The notes below the pieces were generated by a model. The model was not told where the DNA came from. It did no database searches and saw nothing but the letters and a program-made list of their open reading frames with translations. 64,000 nt of DNA from Myxococcales bacterium. Lineage in GTDB: Bacteria > Myxococcota_A > Polyangia > Haliangiales > Haliangiaceae. Numbering within the stretch: position 1 is the first letter of the stretch; each line of letters opens with the position of its first letter. The DNA is taken from assembly GCA_016720595.1 (NCBI GenBank), contig JADKKI010000030.1, positions 1 to 64,000 of the forward strand, given 5' to 3'. The position numbers and the translations under genes were made by a program. Positions 19,428 to 28,671 of the stretch are shown one piece after another.

Positions 19428-20747
19428 TCACGGGCACTTCATGAAGGTGCCGTCGCCACCGAGCGCGTCGAGCTGGATCGGCCCGTTCGAGACGCGCTTG
19501 ACGATCCACTCGCGGGCCTGGCAGTACGGCCGGCCGGGGATCTCCAGCAGCGCCCAGCCGCGCTTGTACTTGTTCTTCCCCTTGTTGATTCGATAGTAGT
19601 CGTAGTTCGAATCGCGCTTCACCCAGGTCTTCTCGTCGAACACGTTCCACGCGTTGTACGAGGTGCCGATCTTGCGGATCTTGACGCCCTTGATCTCCTT
19701 CGCCCAGGCAGCCTTCGCCACGGCCTCGGCCGCGCCGTCCTTGAACGGGGGCGCCTCGAACGTGTTGGTGGTGCCGTGCTTGTCGATGATCGCCTTGAGC
19801 TCGTCGCTCTTCGCGAAGATCCGATCCCACGCGTTGGCCGGCATCGCCTCCCCGATCTCGGCCAGCCGCTTCGCCCAGTTCTGGTTCGCGACCTCGACCC
19901 ACTTCGCGGTCTCGTAGAGCCGCTGCTGGGTGATCTCGTCGAAGTCCTTCTGCGCGCCATCGACGATCTTCTGGGCCGTCACCAGCATGTCGTCGATGTA
20001 GAGCCCGACGCCGTTCATGATCATGACGAGGCGGGACTTCTGGATCAGCTTGTCGCCCATCTCCGCCATCGCGCAGATCGCCACGGGGTATTCGAAGATG
20101 TAGCCCTTGTTGCTCGGCTTGACCGGATCGGGAAGCGGCCCGTGCTTCTTGCACGCCACGCGGACGGCCTCGTAGCCCTCCTTGGCGTCGCGGCGTGCGG
20201 CCGGGGAGTCCGAGGCCCCCGTGCCGGAGCCGCCGTTGAGCGCGGGGTCGTAGATCGCCGCGTAGCTCGCGAGGAAGTTGCGACCGACCTGCGGGATGTC
20301 GCCGACGAACGCGCTCCGCTTCCGCGCCCACTCGCGATCCACCTGCTCGGCCTTGGCGGCGGCCGCCGCGCCATCGGCCGCGGCCTTGGCGTACCCCGCG
20401 GCAGCAGCGGCGAGGTCGCGACAGTACGGGACCAGCTCGTCGTACCGGCGCTGGAGCTTCTGCGCGCGCTCGGTCTGGCGGATCTTCGCGTCGACGCTCG
20501 GGAAGGTCGACTTGAACTTCTCGAGCGGGTCATTGCACGAGCTGGCCCCACCCTTGACGACGTAGTCGATCGTCCCCGGGGTGATCTGCTTGCCGTCCCA
20601 CCAGGTGGGCTTGGTGAAGTGATCGAAGGCGTACTCGATCTGGCGGAGCTTCTCGTTCTGCTGGTCGGTCCAGTAGTCGGCGTGGGCGGGGCGCGAGGCG
20701 AGGGAAACCAGGACGGCGGCGGGCAGGGCCAGGACAGGCAAGCGCAT
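19428..20747 (-). CDS. Secreted hypothetical protein
   Basis: The 439-residue protein has a clear Sec signal (MRLPVLALPAAVLVSLASRPAHAD). The mature part is helical and Lys/Ala-rich (RAQKLQRRYDELVPYCRDLA, AAAAGYAKAAADGAAAAAKA), followed by segments with single Cys residues (AICAMAEMGD, PYCQAREWIV, FMKCP at the C-terminus). I do not recognise a family. General build, with signal, helical rod and C-terminal Cys-containing part, resembles the secreted protein at 3996-5228, though I see no clear sequence match between them. It is on the same strand as the kinase-propeller gene and 17 bases upstream of it, so the two may be co-transcribed. Confidence 0.75.
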   Translation of the reverse strand: MRLPVLALPAAVLVSLASRPAHADYWTDQQNEKLRQIEYAFDHFTKPTWWDGKQITPGTIDYVVKGGASSCNDPLEKFKSTFPSVDAKIRQTERAQKLQRRYDELVPYCRDLAAAAAGYAKAAADGAAAAAKAEQVDREWARKRSAFVGDIPQVGRNFLASYAAIYDPALNGGSGTGASDSPAARRDAKEGYEAVRVACKKHGPLPDPVKPSNKGYIFEYPVAICAMAEMGDKLIQKSRLVMIMNGVGLYIDDMLVTAQKIVDGAQKDFDEITQQRLYETAKWVEVANQNWAKRLAEIGEAMPANAWDRIFAKSDELKAIIDKHGTTNTFEAPPFKDGAAEAVAKAAWAKEIKGVKIRKIGTSYNAWNVFDEKTWVKRDSNYDYYRINKGKNKYKRGWALLEIPGRPYCQAREWIVKRVSNGPIQLDALGGDGTFMKCP

Positions 20748-20847
20748 ATCCGCCTAGTGCAGGCTCGCGACCGGATGTGACACCCCTTCGGAGGCCTTCG
20801 AGGTGGGCCGTGCCCACGGCCCCCCGATCCCACGTAAACTAGCGTGG

Positions 20848-23007
20848 ATGTGGCGAGCCCTCGTCTTGCTCGGGACGGTGGCCTGTGTCGAGCCATCGCT
20901 CGTGTCGTGCCCGGGCAGTGACCTCACCTGCCCGGTGGGGCTCGTCTGCGACGAGGTTCATCACACCTGCGTCACCGGCGAGCAGCTGGAGAGCTGCGTC
21001 GGGCTCGCCGACGGGATGACCTGCCTCGTGGGCGGCTCCCTCGGCTACTGCTCCGATGCGGTCTGCCTGCCGATCGTGTGTGGCAACGGCCTCGTCGATC
21101 GCTCCGAGGTCTGCGACGACGGCAATCTCGTGTCGAATGACGGCTGCAACGCCACCTGCAGCTCGAACGAGACCTGCGGGAACGGGGTCGTCGATGCGAT
21201 CACGGGCGAGCTGTGTGACGACGCGAATCGCCTCGATGGCGATGGCTGCGACTCACGGTGCCGACCCGAGCAGGAGACCTGGACGATCAAGGGCGCGGCG
21301 CTCCACACCAACTCCACGCCCGGTCAGCTGGTCTACGACGCGGCCCGGCACCAGATGCTCTACGTGACCGACGGCACCACGTGGCGGTGGGACGGCACGC
21401 GCTGGTCGCTGATCACCGCGGCGGGGTTGGGGATCTTCGACTGGGCGTGGAGCTTCGCCGTCTACAACCCCGATCGCCAGACCGTCGTGTTCATCGGTCA
21501 CACGCAGACCGGCGCGGTTGGTCGCGAGGAGATCTACGAGTGGGACGGCACCAGCTGGACGCGCGTGGTGACCAGCTCGTCGCCGAACCTGTCGCAGCCC
21601 GTGGTCACCTACGATCCCGTGCGGCACCTCCTGCTGGTCGCTCAGCTCGGGAGCACGATCACGCCGCTGTGGACGCTCGATCTCGCGACCGGGACCTGGG
21701 TCGCGAAGCCCTCGATCGGCCAGATCTTCTCGTACCAGGGCGGCTTCGCATTCGATGCGGTGCGCGGCGTCGCCGTGCTCGTGACCGGCGACGGCAAGGT
21801 CTTCGAATGGAACGGCACCGCGTGGACGACGATCGTCGCCGCGCCGCCGGTTGCGACGGGGTGGGGCGTGACCTTCGATCCTCGCGTCGGTGCCGTGATC
21901 GCGGTCGGTGGTGCCACGCCCTCGAACAAGATCGCGAAGTGGACGGGCGCTGCGTGGGTCACGCTCGCCGAGACCTTGCCGAGCCCCCGCAACATCCCGG
22001 AGGTCGCCTTCGATCCCGATCGCAATCGCCGGATCGTGTTCGGGGGCAGTCCCGGGAACGCTGCCTATCCGCTGCTCGGGGACGTGTTCGAGTACGACGG
22101 CAGCGGGTGGCAGCACATCGACAGCGACGCGCCGCCGGAGTTCGATGACTTCGGCAGGCTCAGCTATGCGTACGATCCGGTGCGTCGCACGCTCGTCCAG
22201 CTCGGCGGCACCGCGGGCGCAACCACCGGCAAGCTCGAGGTCTGGACGCGCACGGATGACCGCTGGCACCACCAGGGACCCTCACCGATCCCGTACCAGA
22301 ACAGCGCCCTCGCCGCGGCGTACGATCCGGTACGCGGCGGCATCGTCGTCAACGCGGGGGACTTCAGCACGTGGCTGCTCGATGGCGAGCAGTGGCGGAA
22401 GATCGAGGACGCCGGCACCAGTGACGCGCAGGGCATGGTCGCGATGGCCTACGATCCGATCCGGCGCGCGATGGTGGGCCTCGATGGCACCCAGACCTGG
22501 TCCCTCGGCGCCGACGATCGCTGGCACATGCTGGCGGCATGGCCGGCTCCGACGGTGTACCTGACCCTCGCGTTCGATGCGCGTGCCGGGCGCCTGGTGG
22601 CGGCGGCGAACATGGATGTGTTCGAGCTCGCGGACACGGGATGGAGCCCGACGCTGTCGCCGGGGTCGTTCTATCGGGTCGTCGAGGATCCTCGTCGTGG
22701 CACGGTCAACTTCGTCCGAGGCACCGGCTCGCTGTGGGAGCGGGTCGCGGGCGCCTGGTTCGAGCACCCGGCGCTCCCGATCGCGACCAACGGCAGCGCC
22801 AGCTTCGCGCCGATCGAAGGCACGCTGCTCTTGATCGGGACCGTGCGCAACGCGCGGCTGCTGTTCGAGCGCACGTTCGTCGGCAGCTCGCCACGCGACG
22901 CCTGCACCGGCGGCGACGAGGACGGTGATCAGCTGATCGACTGCGCCGATCCAGATTGCTGGTGGTCCTGTACCCCCACGTGCCCTCCGCGCGCGAGTTG
23001 CCCGTGA
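20848..23007 (+). CDS. DUF4215 Cys-rich plus kelch-like propeller lipoprotein (copy 1)
   Basis: This 719-residue protein starts [17 protein letters not shown], a lipoprotein signal with Cys13. Cys-rich repeats follow in the myxobacterial DUF4215 style ([48 protein letters not shown]), ending at about residue 145. The rest is a propeller with recurring YDPVR- and W-rich blades ([47 protein letters not shown]). The C-terminus again has a Cys cluster ([17 protein letters not shown]), resembling MYXO-type surface tails. It is likely surface-anchored and adhesive or sensory. The next gene, a paralogue, begins inside its stop codon. Confidence 0.85.
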   Translation: MWRALVLLGTVACVEPSLVSCPGSDLTCPVGLVCDEVHHTCVTGEQLESCVGLADGMTCLVGGSLGYCSDAVCLPIVCGNGLVDRSEVCDDGNLVSNDGCNATCSSNETCGNGVVDAITGELCDDANRLDGDGCDSRCRPEQETWTIKGAALHTNSTPGQLVYDAARHQMLYVTDGTTWRWDGTRWSLITAAGLGIFDWAWSFAVYNPDRQTVVFIGHTQTGAVGREEIYEWDGTSWTRVVTSSSPNLSQPVVTYDPVRHLLLVAQLGSTITPLWTLDLATGTWVAKPSIGQIFSYQGGFAFDAVRGVAVLVTGDGKVFEWNGTAWTTIVAAPPVATGWGVTFDPRVGAVIAVGGATPSNKIAKWTGAAWVTLAETLPSPRNIPEVAFDPDRNRRIVFGGSPGNAAYPLLGDVFEYDGSGWQHIDSDAPPEFDDFGRLSYAYDPVRRTLVQLGGTAGATTGKLEVWTRTDDRWHHQGPSPIPYQNSALAAAYDPVRGGIVVNAGDFSTWLLDGEQWRKIEDAGTSDAQGMVAMAYDPIRRAMVGLDGTQTWSLGADDRWHMLAAWPAPTVYLTLAFDARAGRLVAAANMDVFELADTGWSPTLSPGSFYRVVEDPRRGTVNFVRGTGSLWERVAGAWFEHPALPIATNGSASFAPIEGTLLLIGTVRNARLLFERTFVGSSPRDACTGGDEDGDQLIDCADPDCWWSCTPTCPPRASCP

Positions 23008-25181
23008 GCCGCGCCCTCGCGCTGCTGGTGCTGTTCGCAGGGTGCCTCGAGGCCCAGCTCGTTCCCTGCGGCAGCGATCTGCTGTGCCCGGCGACCAAGG
23101 TCTGCGATCCCGTGCACACGATCTGCGTCGACCCGGATCAGCTCGCGAGCTGCGCAGACATGCCCGATGGCGCGCCGTGCAATGCGGGCGGCAGTGTCGG
23201 CGAGTGTCGCGATCAGGTGTGCCTGTTCGCGGTCTGCGGCGATCACTTCGTCGAGCCAGGCGAGGCCTGCGACGACGGCAACCTCGTCAATGGCGATGGG
23301 TGCAACGCGAGCTGCACCTCCACGGAGGTCTGCGGCAACGGCACCGTCGATCTCACGGGCGGCGAGAGCTGCGACGATGCGAACCTGATCTCGGGCGATG
23401 GCTGCGACTCGCGATGCCGGCCCGAGCAGCTCCGCTGGACCCTCGAGGGCGTCGGTCCCCTGTACCAGACCACCAGCGGGCACATGGCCTTCGATCCCGC
23501 ACGCCGACAGGCCGTCTACGTGGCCGATGGCATCACGTGGAACTGGGATGGCACCCGCTGGTCGCTGCTGTCGACGAGCGATCTGCCCCGGACCGACTGG
23601 CAGTGGTCACGCCTCGTGTTCGATGCCGATCGAGGCAAGGTCGTGCTCGTCGGATCTACCGTGATCCCGACCACCGTGAACCAGGTGTGGGAGTGGGACG
23701 GCACCACCTGGACACGCATCCCGACGATCGCGGCACCCGCGTTCGGGGCCGCCTCGCACGTGGTCCATGACCGCGCCCACCACGTGCTGTTGTTGATCCA
23801 GACGGGAACGGTGGGGGCCCAGTCCGGCTACGTGATGTGGGCGCTGGATCTGGTGACCGGCGTCTGGACCCAGCAGCCATCGATCTCGATCGGCTCCCTC
23901 GGCAACGGCTACGACGCCGCCGGCTACGACCAGGCACGTGGGCGGACGGTGCTGATGAGGCAGGAGAACACCACCGTCTCGACCTACGAGTGGGATGGCA
24001 CCGCGTGGTCGGCCCCTCAGACCGCGCCGCTCTCGTACAACCCGCGCACCGTGATCTACGATGGCCGGCTCGGCGCGCTCGTCGCGGTTGGTAGCGACGT
24101 GGTGAAGTGGACGGGCACGACGTGGACCGTGCTCGCGGCGGAGACCCTGCCATCTGTCCGATCGCGCCCCGAGGTCGCCTATGACTCGGAGCGCCAGCGC
24201 CGCATCGTGTTCGCCGGTCTGATCGGCGGGTCGCGCCTCGAAGATCTCTACGAGTGGGATGGTGCACAGTGGTCGCGGCTCGGTGACGTGCCCTCGCCCT
24301 ACGAGGACTTCGAGCTGGTGTACGACACGAAGCGCCGGCGCCTGATCCACTACGGCGGGCGCACGGTGAACGGGGCGACGTTCGCGACGACGACGTTCTC
24401 CTACGACGGCACCTGGCATCGGCTCGCGCCGTCCCCGATCAACTCGCAGATGAATCCTTCGCCGACTCCGCTCGCCTACGATCCGATCCGCGACGCGGTG
24501 GTGATGAGCGGTCCAGACGCGAGCACGTGGCTGTTGCGCGGGGACACCTGGGAGATGCTCGAAGCGCCGGGGACGAGCCTGGTCGCGGGTGCCCGCGCGA
24601 TCGCCTTCGATCCGCAGCACGGGCGTGTGATCGGCGTGATCGGCGCCGGGCCCGGTGGCGGGACCTTCGAGCTGCGCAGCGATGCCGATCACTGGACGAT
24701 GGTCGCCGGCACGCCTCTGATCAGTTCGCTCGGGACGTCCGCCTTCGATGCGCGCACCGGCGAGATCGTGATGTGCTCGTATATGGGCATCACGCGCTAC
24801 GACGGTCAGGCGTGGGCGGCCACCGTGTCGCCCGGAGCGAGCTACACGATCTTCGCGGATCAACGCCGTGGCACGGTCGAGGTGGTGTCTGCGACGCGGA
24901 GCTCCTACGAGCGGATCGATGGGGTCTGGTACGAGGGCACCAAGCTCCCGTTCGCTGTCGATGGCCGGGCGTACTACGCCTCGGACACCGGCGAGGTCGG
25001 CGTGATCGGCATGCTTGGCGCGTATGCGCGCGTCATCGCGCACCGGCGATGGGTCGGGGAGGCACCTCTCGACGCCTGTCGCGGAGGGGATGACGACGGC
25101 GACGGCGCGATCGATTGCGACGATCCCGAGTGCTTCTGGTCCTGCACGCCCGCGTGCCCGCCGCTCACGTCGTGCCTCTGA
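23004..25181 (+). CDS. DUF4215 Cys-rich plus kelch-like propeller lipoprotein (copy 2)
   Basis: This 725-residue paralogue of the preceding gene starts at GTG 23004, which overlaps the upstream stop by four bases. The signal [17 protein letters not shown] gives a lipidated Cys14. DUF4215 repeats ([48 protein letters not shown]) lead into kelch-like blades ([49 protein letters not shown]). The tail [17 protein letters not shown] matches that of copy 1. The two genes share order and motifs along their whole length and clearly arose by tandem duplication; translational coupling suggests that both products are made together. Confidence 0.85.
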   Translation: MSRALALLVLFAGCLEAQLVPCGSDLLCPATKVCDPVHTICVDPDQLASCADMPDGAPCNAGGSVGECRDQVCLFAVCGDHFVEPGEACDDGNLVNGDGCNASCTSTEVCGNGTVDLTGGESCDDANLISGDGCDSRCRPEQLRWTLEGVGPLYQTTSGHMAFDPARRQAVYVADGITWNWDGTRWSLLSTSDLPRTDWQWSRLVFDADRGKVVLVGSTVIPTTVNQVWEWDGTTWTRIPTIAAPAFGAASHVVHDRAHHVLLLIQTGTVGAQSGYVMWALDLVTGVWTQQPSISIGSLGNGYDAAGYDQARGRTVLMRQENTTVSTYEWDGTAWSAPQTAPLSYNPRTVIYDGRLGALVAVGSDVVKWTGTTWTVLAAETLPSVRSRPEVAYDSERQRRIVFAGLIGGSRLEDLYEWDGAQWSRLGDVPSPYEDFELVYDTKRRRLIHYGGRTVNGATFATTTFSYDGTWHRLAPSPINSQMNPSPTPLAYDPIRDAVVMSGPDASTWLLRGDTWEMLEAPGTSLVAGARAIAFDPQHGRVIGVIGAGPGGGTFELRSDADHWTMVAGTPLISSLGTSAFDARTGEIVMCSYMGITRYDGQAWAATVSPGASYTIFADQRRGTVEVVSATRSSYERIDGVWYEGTKLPFAVDGRAYYASDTGEVGVIGMLGAYARVIAHRRWVGEAPLDACRGGDDDGDGAIDCDDPECFWSCTPACPPLTSCL

Positions 25182-25187
25182 GAGCTG

Positions 25188-27014
25188 TCACACCACGAGG
25201 CGCGTGCGCACCCGGCCCGCGGGTCCGGCATCGACCTCGATCACATCGCCCGGCCGGAGCAGCGCCGTCGAGGTGGCGTACGTCGAGACCAGGAGCTCGG
25301 CCTTGCGGAACCGATCCTTGACGAGCGCGGCGACCCGGCGCGTGAGCGGCGAGAGGCGGAGGCCCACGCCCGAGGGCGTGCCGGTCAGGATCACGTCGCC
25401 GCGCACGAGCGGGCGGCCGAGGTGCGTGCGCGCGGCCCGCACGATCGCGGCGAGATCGTAGATCAGGAGCTTCGTCGAAGCGGCCTGGCGGATGGCACCG
25501 TTGACGCGGGTCTCGAGCGAGAGCTCGGGGATCTTCGCGATGCCGCCGGCCGGAGCCCAGACCTCGGCCGCGACCGGGAGGAAGCTGGGGAATGACTTCG
25601 CCGCGGCCCAGTATGCGAGCGGATTCTCGGTGGTCTCGCCGAGCGCCTGGACCAGCCGTGCCGTCAGATCGTTGGCGGCCGCCAGGCCGAACGGCTGCGG
25701 CGTGCCCGCGGTGAGGGCGTCCTCGTCGATCGCGCCGAGGGCAACGAGGGCGAGCTCGCCTTCGTAGTCCATCACCGCGGGGATCACCGGGAGGTGCTCG
25801 GTCAGCTGCGCCTCGAGGCCGGCCTCGACCTGCTCCAGCGCGGCGAGGAGCTCGGCTCCCGTGGGGACGCGCACCGGACCGTTGCCGGGCGCGAGCGCAC
25901 GGACGTGCTTGGTGAACGACGTGGGTGGCGCACTCGGATCGAGCTTCTGCCCGGTCTCGCGCACGTGATCTCCATAGGTGAGCCCGAGCGCGACGATCGC
26001 GGTGACCTCGGGCCACGGCACGGTGTCGGCGCGATGCGGGACGGGGACCGGGGCGATCTCGGGACGCGTGGTGGCGTCCCACGCGATGTACTCCACGCCG
26101 GGGAGCGGGGTGCGTTGATGGATCTCCACCGCCACACCACCCTCGACGCGGCGCTCGTCGGTGGGGCGCCAGGGAGCGCCGGGCGCGGTGCGCGCATAGA
26201 CCTCGAAGAACGCCGAGCCGATATCGCTCTGCGCCACCATCAGGTCTCGATCGTCGGTGTCGCGATACGCGTAGCCCACCGTGGCCGCGGGCTCGGCCCA
26301 GGCGCGTGCATGGATCAGACGGCGGGGCCCCGCGACGGTGGCGGTGATCAGGTTGTTGGCGTGAGCGGCGGTCGCCGGACGGCCCTTGACCTCGGTGGGC
26401 CCATCGAGGCGCAGGCTCGCGAGCCCGAGTGAGAACGTGTCACGCAGCGAGACCGCGGTGACCTCGAGCGATCCATCGCCGGTCCACGGCGCCCAGATCC
26501 AGTGGAGCGTGGGGACGCGGCGCTTCCCCCACAGATGCATCGCGAGCGCACGACCCTTGAGATCGATCACGCGGCCACCGACCGTGACCTTGCCGGTGGC
26601 CTCGGCGTCGTGGACGATCGGCCGCGCATGCGTGGGTGCCGGGAGCCACGCCGGCAGATCTGCGTGGGTCTCGCGGCCGCCCGTCCACGCCACGTCCCAG
26701 GCGATCCCGTCGACGGCGCCGACGGCGGCGGTGCGCGAGAGCCGGCTGTCGAAGGTACGGATCAGGGTCTCACCCTCGTCGACGATCGCCGCATCGAGGG
26801 GAGCGAAGCGCTTGGAGGCGATGCTCGGCGGGTTCGCGTCGGCATCGAACCACGCACCCCAAACGGTGGCGCGTGCCGCTCCGGAGCGCGGGACGAACAT
26901 GGTCTGCCGGATCCACAGCGCGCGGCGCTTGCTCTCGTCGAGCACCACCGCGAACCAGATCTCGAACCACGGACGCTGGCCGCGCCACACCGGCCGGTCG
27001 AGATCCTTGCCCAT
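25188..27014 (-). CDS. Fumarylacetoacetate-hydrolase family protein with N-terminal lipocalin/CrtC-like domain
   Basis: The 608-residue product starts at ATG 27014, preceded at once by a strong GAGGAGG site. Residues 1 to ~330 are beta-rich (RPWFEIWFAVVLDESKRRAL, MHLWGKRRVPTLHWIWAPW, AHANNLITATVAGPRRL), like AttH or hydroxyneurosporene-hydratase (CrtC) two-domain lipocalin folds. Residues ~340-608 are a FAH domain with TYGDHVRETG, the ExE metal ligands in MDYEGELALV, the Asp in AANDLTARLVQ, KSFPSFLPVA and DVILTGTPSGVG. FAH enzymes cut or decarboxylate beta-keto acids using Mg2+ or Ca2+. The metal ligands are intact, so activity is likely, but the substrate is unknown. It is divergent from the PAS hybrid kinase by 61 bases. 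Confidence 0.82.
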   Translation of the reverse strand: MGKDLDRPVWRGQRPWFEIWFAVVLDESKRRALWIRQTMFVPRSGAARATVWGAWFDADANPPSIASKRFAPLDAAIVDEGETLIRTFDSRLSRTAAVGAVDGIAWDVAWTGGRETHADLPAWLPAPTHARPIVHDAEATGKVTVGGRVIDLKGRALAMHLWGKRRVPTLHWIWAPWTGDGSLEVTAVSLRDTFSLGLASLRLDGPTEVKGRPATAAHANNLITATVAGPRRLIHARAWAEPAATVGYAYRDTDDRDLMVAQSDIGSAFFEVYARTAPGAPWRPTDERRVEGGVAVEIHQRTPLPGVEYIAWDATTRPEIAPVPVPHRADTVPWPEVTAIVALGLTYGDHVRETGQKLDPSAPPTSFTKHVRALAPGNGPVRVPTGAELLAALEQVEAGLEAQLTEHLPVIPAVMDYEGELALVALGAIDEDALTAGTPQPFGLAAANDLTARLVQALGETTENPLAYWAAAKSFPSFLPVAAEVWAPAGGIAKIPELSLETRVNGAIRQAASTKLLIYDLAAIVRAARTHLGRPLVRGDVILTGTPSGVGLRLSPLTRRVAALVKDRFRKAELLVSTYATSTALLRPGDVIEVDAGPAGRVRTRLVV

Positions 27015-27075
27015 GCCCTCCTCACATAACATCGATCCTGGGGGCGGAGTTGATCTGAGGTACGCTTGCGATCTC

Positions 27076-28593
27076 GTGTCGTACCCGGGCGATCTGATCC
27101 GCGACATTCAAGAGCTGGCCCGGTTCGGGATCACACAGTGGGACCTCACCACCGGCGAGGTCGCCTGGTCCGACGAGCAGTTCCGGATCCACGGCTGGGA
27201 GCCCGGCGCCGTCACGCCGGGGCTCGAAGTGCTGCTCCAGCGGGTCGAGCCTGCGGATGTGGGGCGTGTGCGCCAGGGCTTCGAGCGAGCGCGCCGCGGA
27301 CACACGGCCTCGGCGATCGAGTATCGGATCGTTCGATCCGATGGTGCCCTATGCACCCTCCAGGCACGCACCCGGGTGCTGGTCGACGAGCGCGGGGCTC
27401 CGTATCACATGCTCACCACCACCACCGACATCACGGAGCACGAGGAGACCGCGGCGCGGATCGTCCTCACCGATCGCATGGCCTCGGTGGGCACGCTCGC
27501 CGCTGGGGTGGCGCACGAGATCAACAATCCGCTCGCGTTCATCTCTGCCCACCTCGAGCTGATCACGGAGGAGCTGGGCGAGCCGCTGCCCGGCGAGCTC
27601 GGGCTCATGCTCGGCGAGACCCGCCACGGCGTGGAGCGGATCCGGAACATCGTGCGCGGCCTGATGGCGTTCGCGCGCACCGATGACGATCAGCACACAC
27701 CGCTCGATGTGGAGCGCGTGCTCGAGCTCGCCATCCTGATGGCCAGCAACGAGATCCGGCACCGCGCGCGGCTCGTGCGCTCGTACAACCCGCTGCCAAC
27801 GGTGATGGCGAATCAGGCGACGCTCGGGCAGGCGTTCCTGAATCTCCTGGTCAACGCAGCCGAGGCGATCCCCGAGGGCCAGACCGAGCATCACCAGATC
27901 GAGATCTCCACGCGGGCCGATGACGCCGGATGGGCGATCATCGAGATCCGCGATACGGGTCGCGGGATCGCACGCGAGATCCAGGGACGGCTGTTCGATC
28001 CGTTCTTCACGACCAAGCCGGTGGGCCAGGGCACCGGCCTCGGTCTCTCGATCTGCCACGGGATCGTTCGGTCGATCGGTGGCGAGGTCGGCTTCACCAG
28101 TGCACCGGGGCAGGGCGCGGTGTTTCGCGTGGCTCTTCCACCGGCGGTCGCCGCGCCGCGAGCCGCGCAACCCTCGGCCCCTGCCGCGCTCACGCCGCTT
28201 CCCGGGCGGGCCCGCACCAAGGTGCTGATCGTCGATGACGAGGTGGTGTTTGCCACGGCGCTCCGGCGCATGCTGTCTCGCGACAATCACCTGATCACGA
28301 TCGTCCACGACGGTAAGGACGCCCTCACGCGGATCGCGGCTGGCGAGCGGTTCGATGCGATCGTGTGCGATCTGATGATGCCGGGGATGAGCGGCATGGA
28401 GCTCCACGCGCAGCTGCTCGCGCAGGTTCCCGAGCAGGCCGCGCGGATGATCTTTCTGACCGGTGGTGCGTTCTCGGCATCGGCCAAGCAGTTCCTCGCC
28501 GACCTGCCGACGCCGTGGTTCGACAAGCCCTGCGACCTGGAGACCCTCCGTACCGTGACCATGCGAATCGCCCTCACCCCGAAGATTCCATAG
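27076..28593 (+). CDS. PAS hybrid histidine kinase with C-terminal receiver
   Basis: This is a soluble 505-residue kinase starting at GTG 27076 (MSYPGDLIRDIQELARFGI). A PAS fold covers about 14-120 (QWDLTTGEVAWSDEQFRIHG, YRIVRSDGALCTLQARTR). His147 in GVAHEINNPLAFI is the phospho-acceptor. HATPase motifs follow (NLLVNAAEAIPEG, DTGRGIAREIQ, GTGLGLSICHG). A Pro/Ala linker leads to a receiver domain (KVLIVDDE, Asp432 in IVCDLMMPGMSG, a Lys in FDKPCD). No membrane segment is present, so it senses a cytoplasmic signal, probably via PAS. The next gene on the same strand begins 78 bases downstream with another receiver. Confidence 0.92.
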   Translation: MSYPGDLIRDIQELARFGITQWDLTTGEVAWSDEQFRIHGWEPGAVTPGLEVLLQRVEPADVGRVRQGFERARRGHTASAIEYRIVRSDGALCTLQARTRVLVDERGAPYHMLTTTTDITEHEETAARIVLTDRMASVGTLAAGVAHEINNPLAFISAHLELITEELGEPLPGELGLMLGETRHGVERIRNIVRGLMAFARTDDDQHTPLDVERVLELAILMASNEIRHRARLVRSYNPLPTVMANQATLGQAFLNLLVNAAEAIPEGQTEHHQIEISTRADDAGWAIIEIRDTGRGIAREIQGRLFDPFFTTKPVGQGTGLGLSICHGIVRSIGGEVGFTSAPGQGAVFRVALPPAVAAPRAAQPSAPAALTPLPGRARTKVLIVDDEVVFATALRRMLSRDNHLITIVHDGKDALTRIAAGERFDAIVCDLMMPGMSGMELHAQLLAQVPEQAARMIFLTGGAFSASAKQFLADLPTPWFDKPCDLETLRTVTMRIALTPKIP

Positions 28594-28614
28594 CGATCTC
28601 GAGTTATTGGGCAA

Positions 28615-28629
28615 CGCGAATGTTTCGCG
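28615..28629. promoter_or_regulatory. Inverted repeat upstream of the REC-ThDP gene
   Basis: CGCGAA-TGT-TTCGCG is a perfect 6-bp inverted repeat in the only sizeable gap between the hybrid kinase and the REC-ThDP fusion gene. The surrounding sequence is less GC-rich than the coding regions. It could be an operator or a short hairpin; there is no T-run. Confidence 0.3.
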
Positions 28630-28648
28630 TACCAGGCCAGGACAAAGG

Positions 28649-28658
28649 GGGTATACCC
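28649..28658. promoter_or_regulatory. 10-bp palindrome upstream of the REC-ThDP gene
   Basis: GGGTATACCC is a perfect palindrome 13 bases before the ATG at 28672. It may be a protein-binding site or chance. Confidence 0.2.
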
Positions 28659-28671
28659 GCGCCCGCAACGT

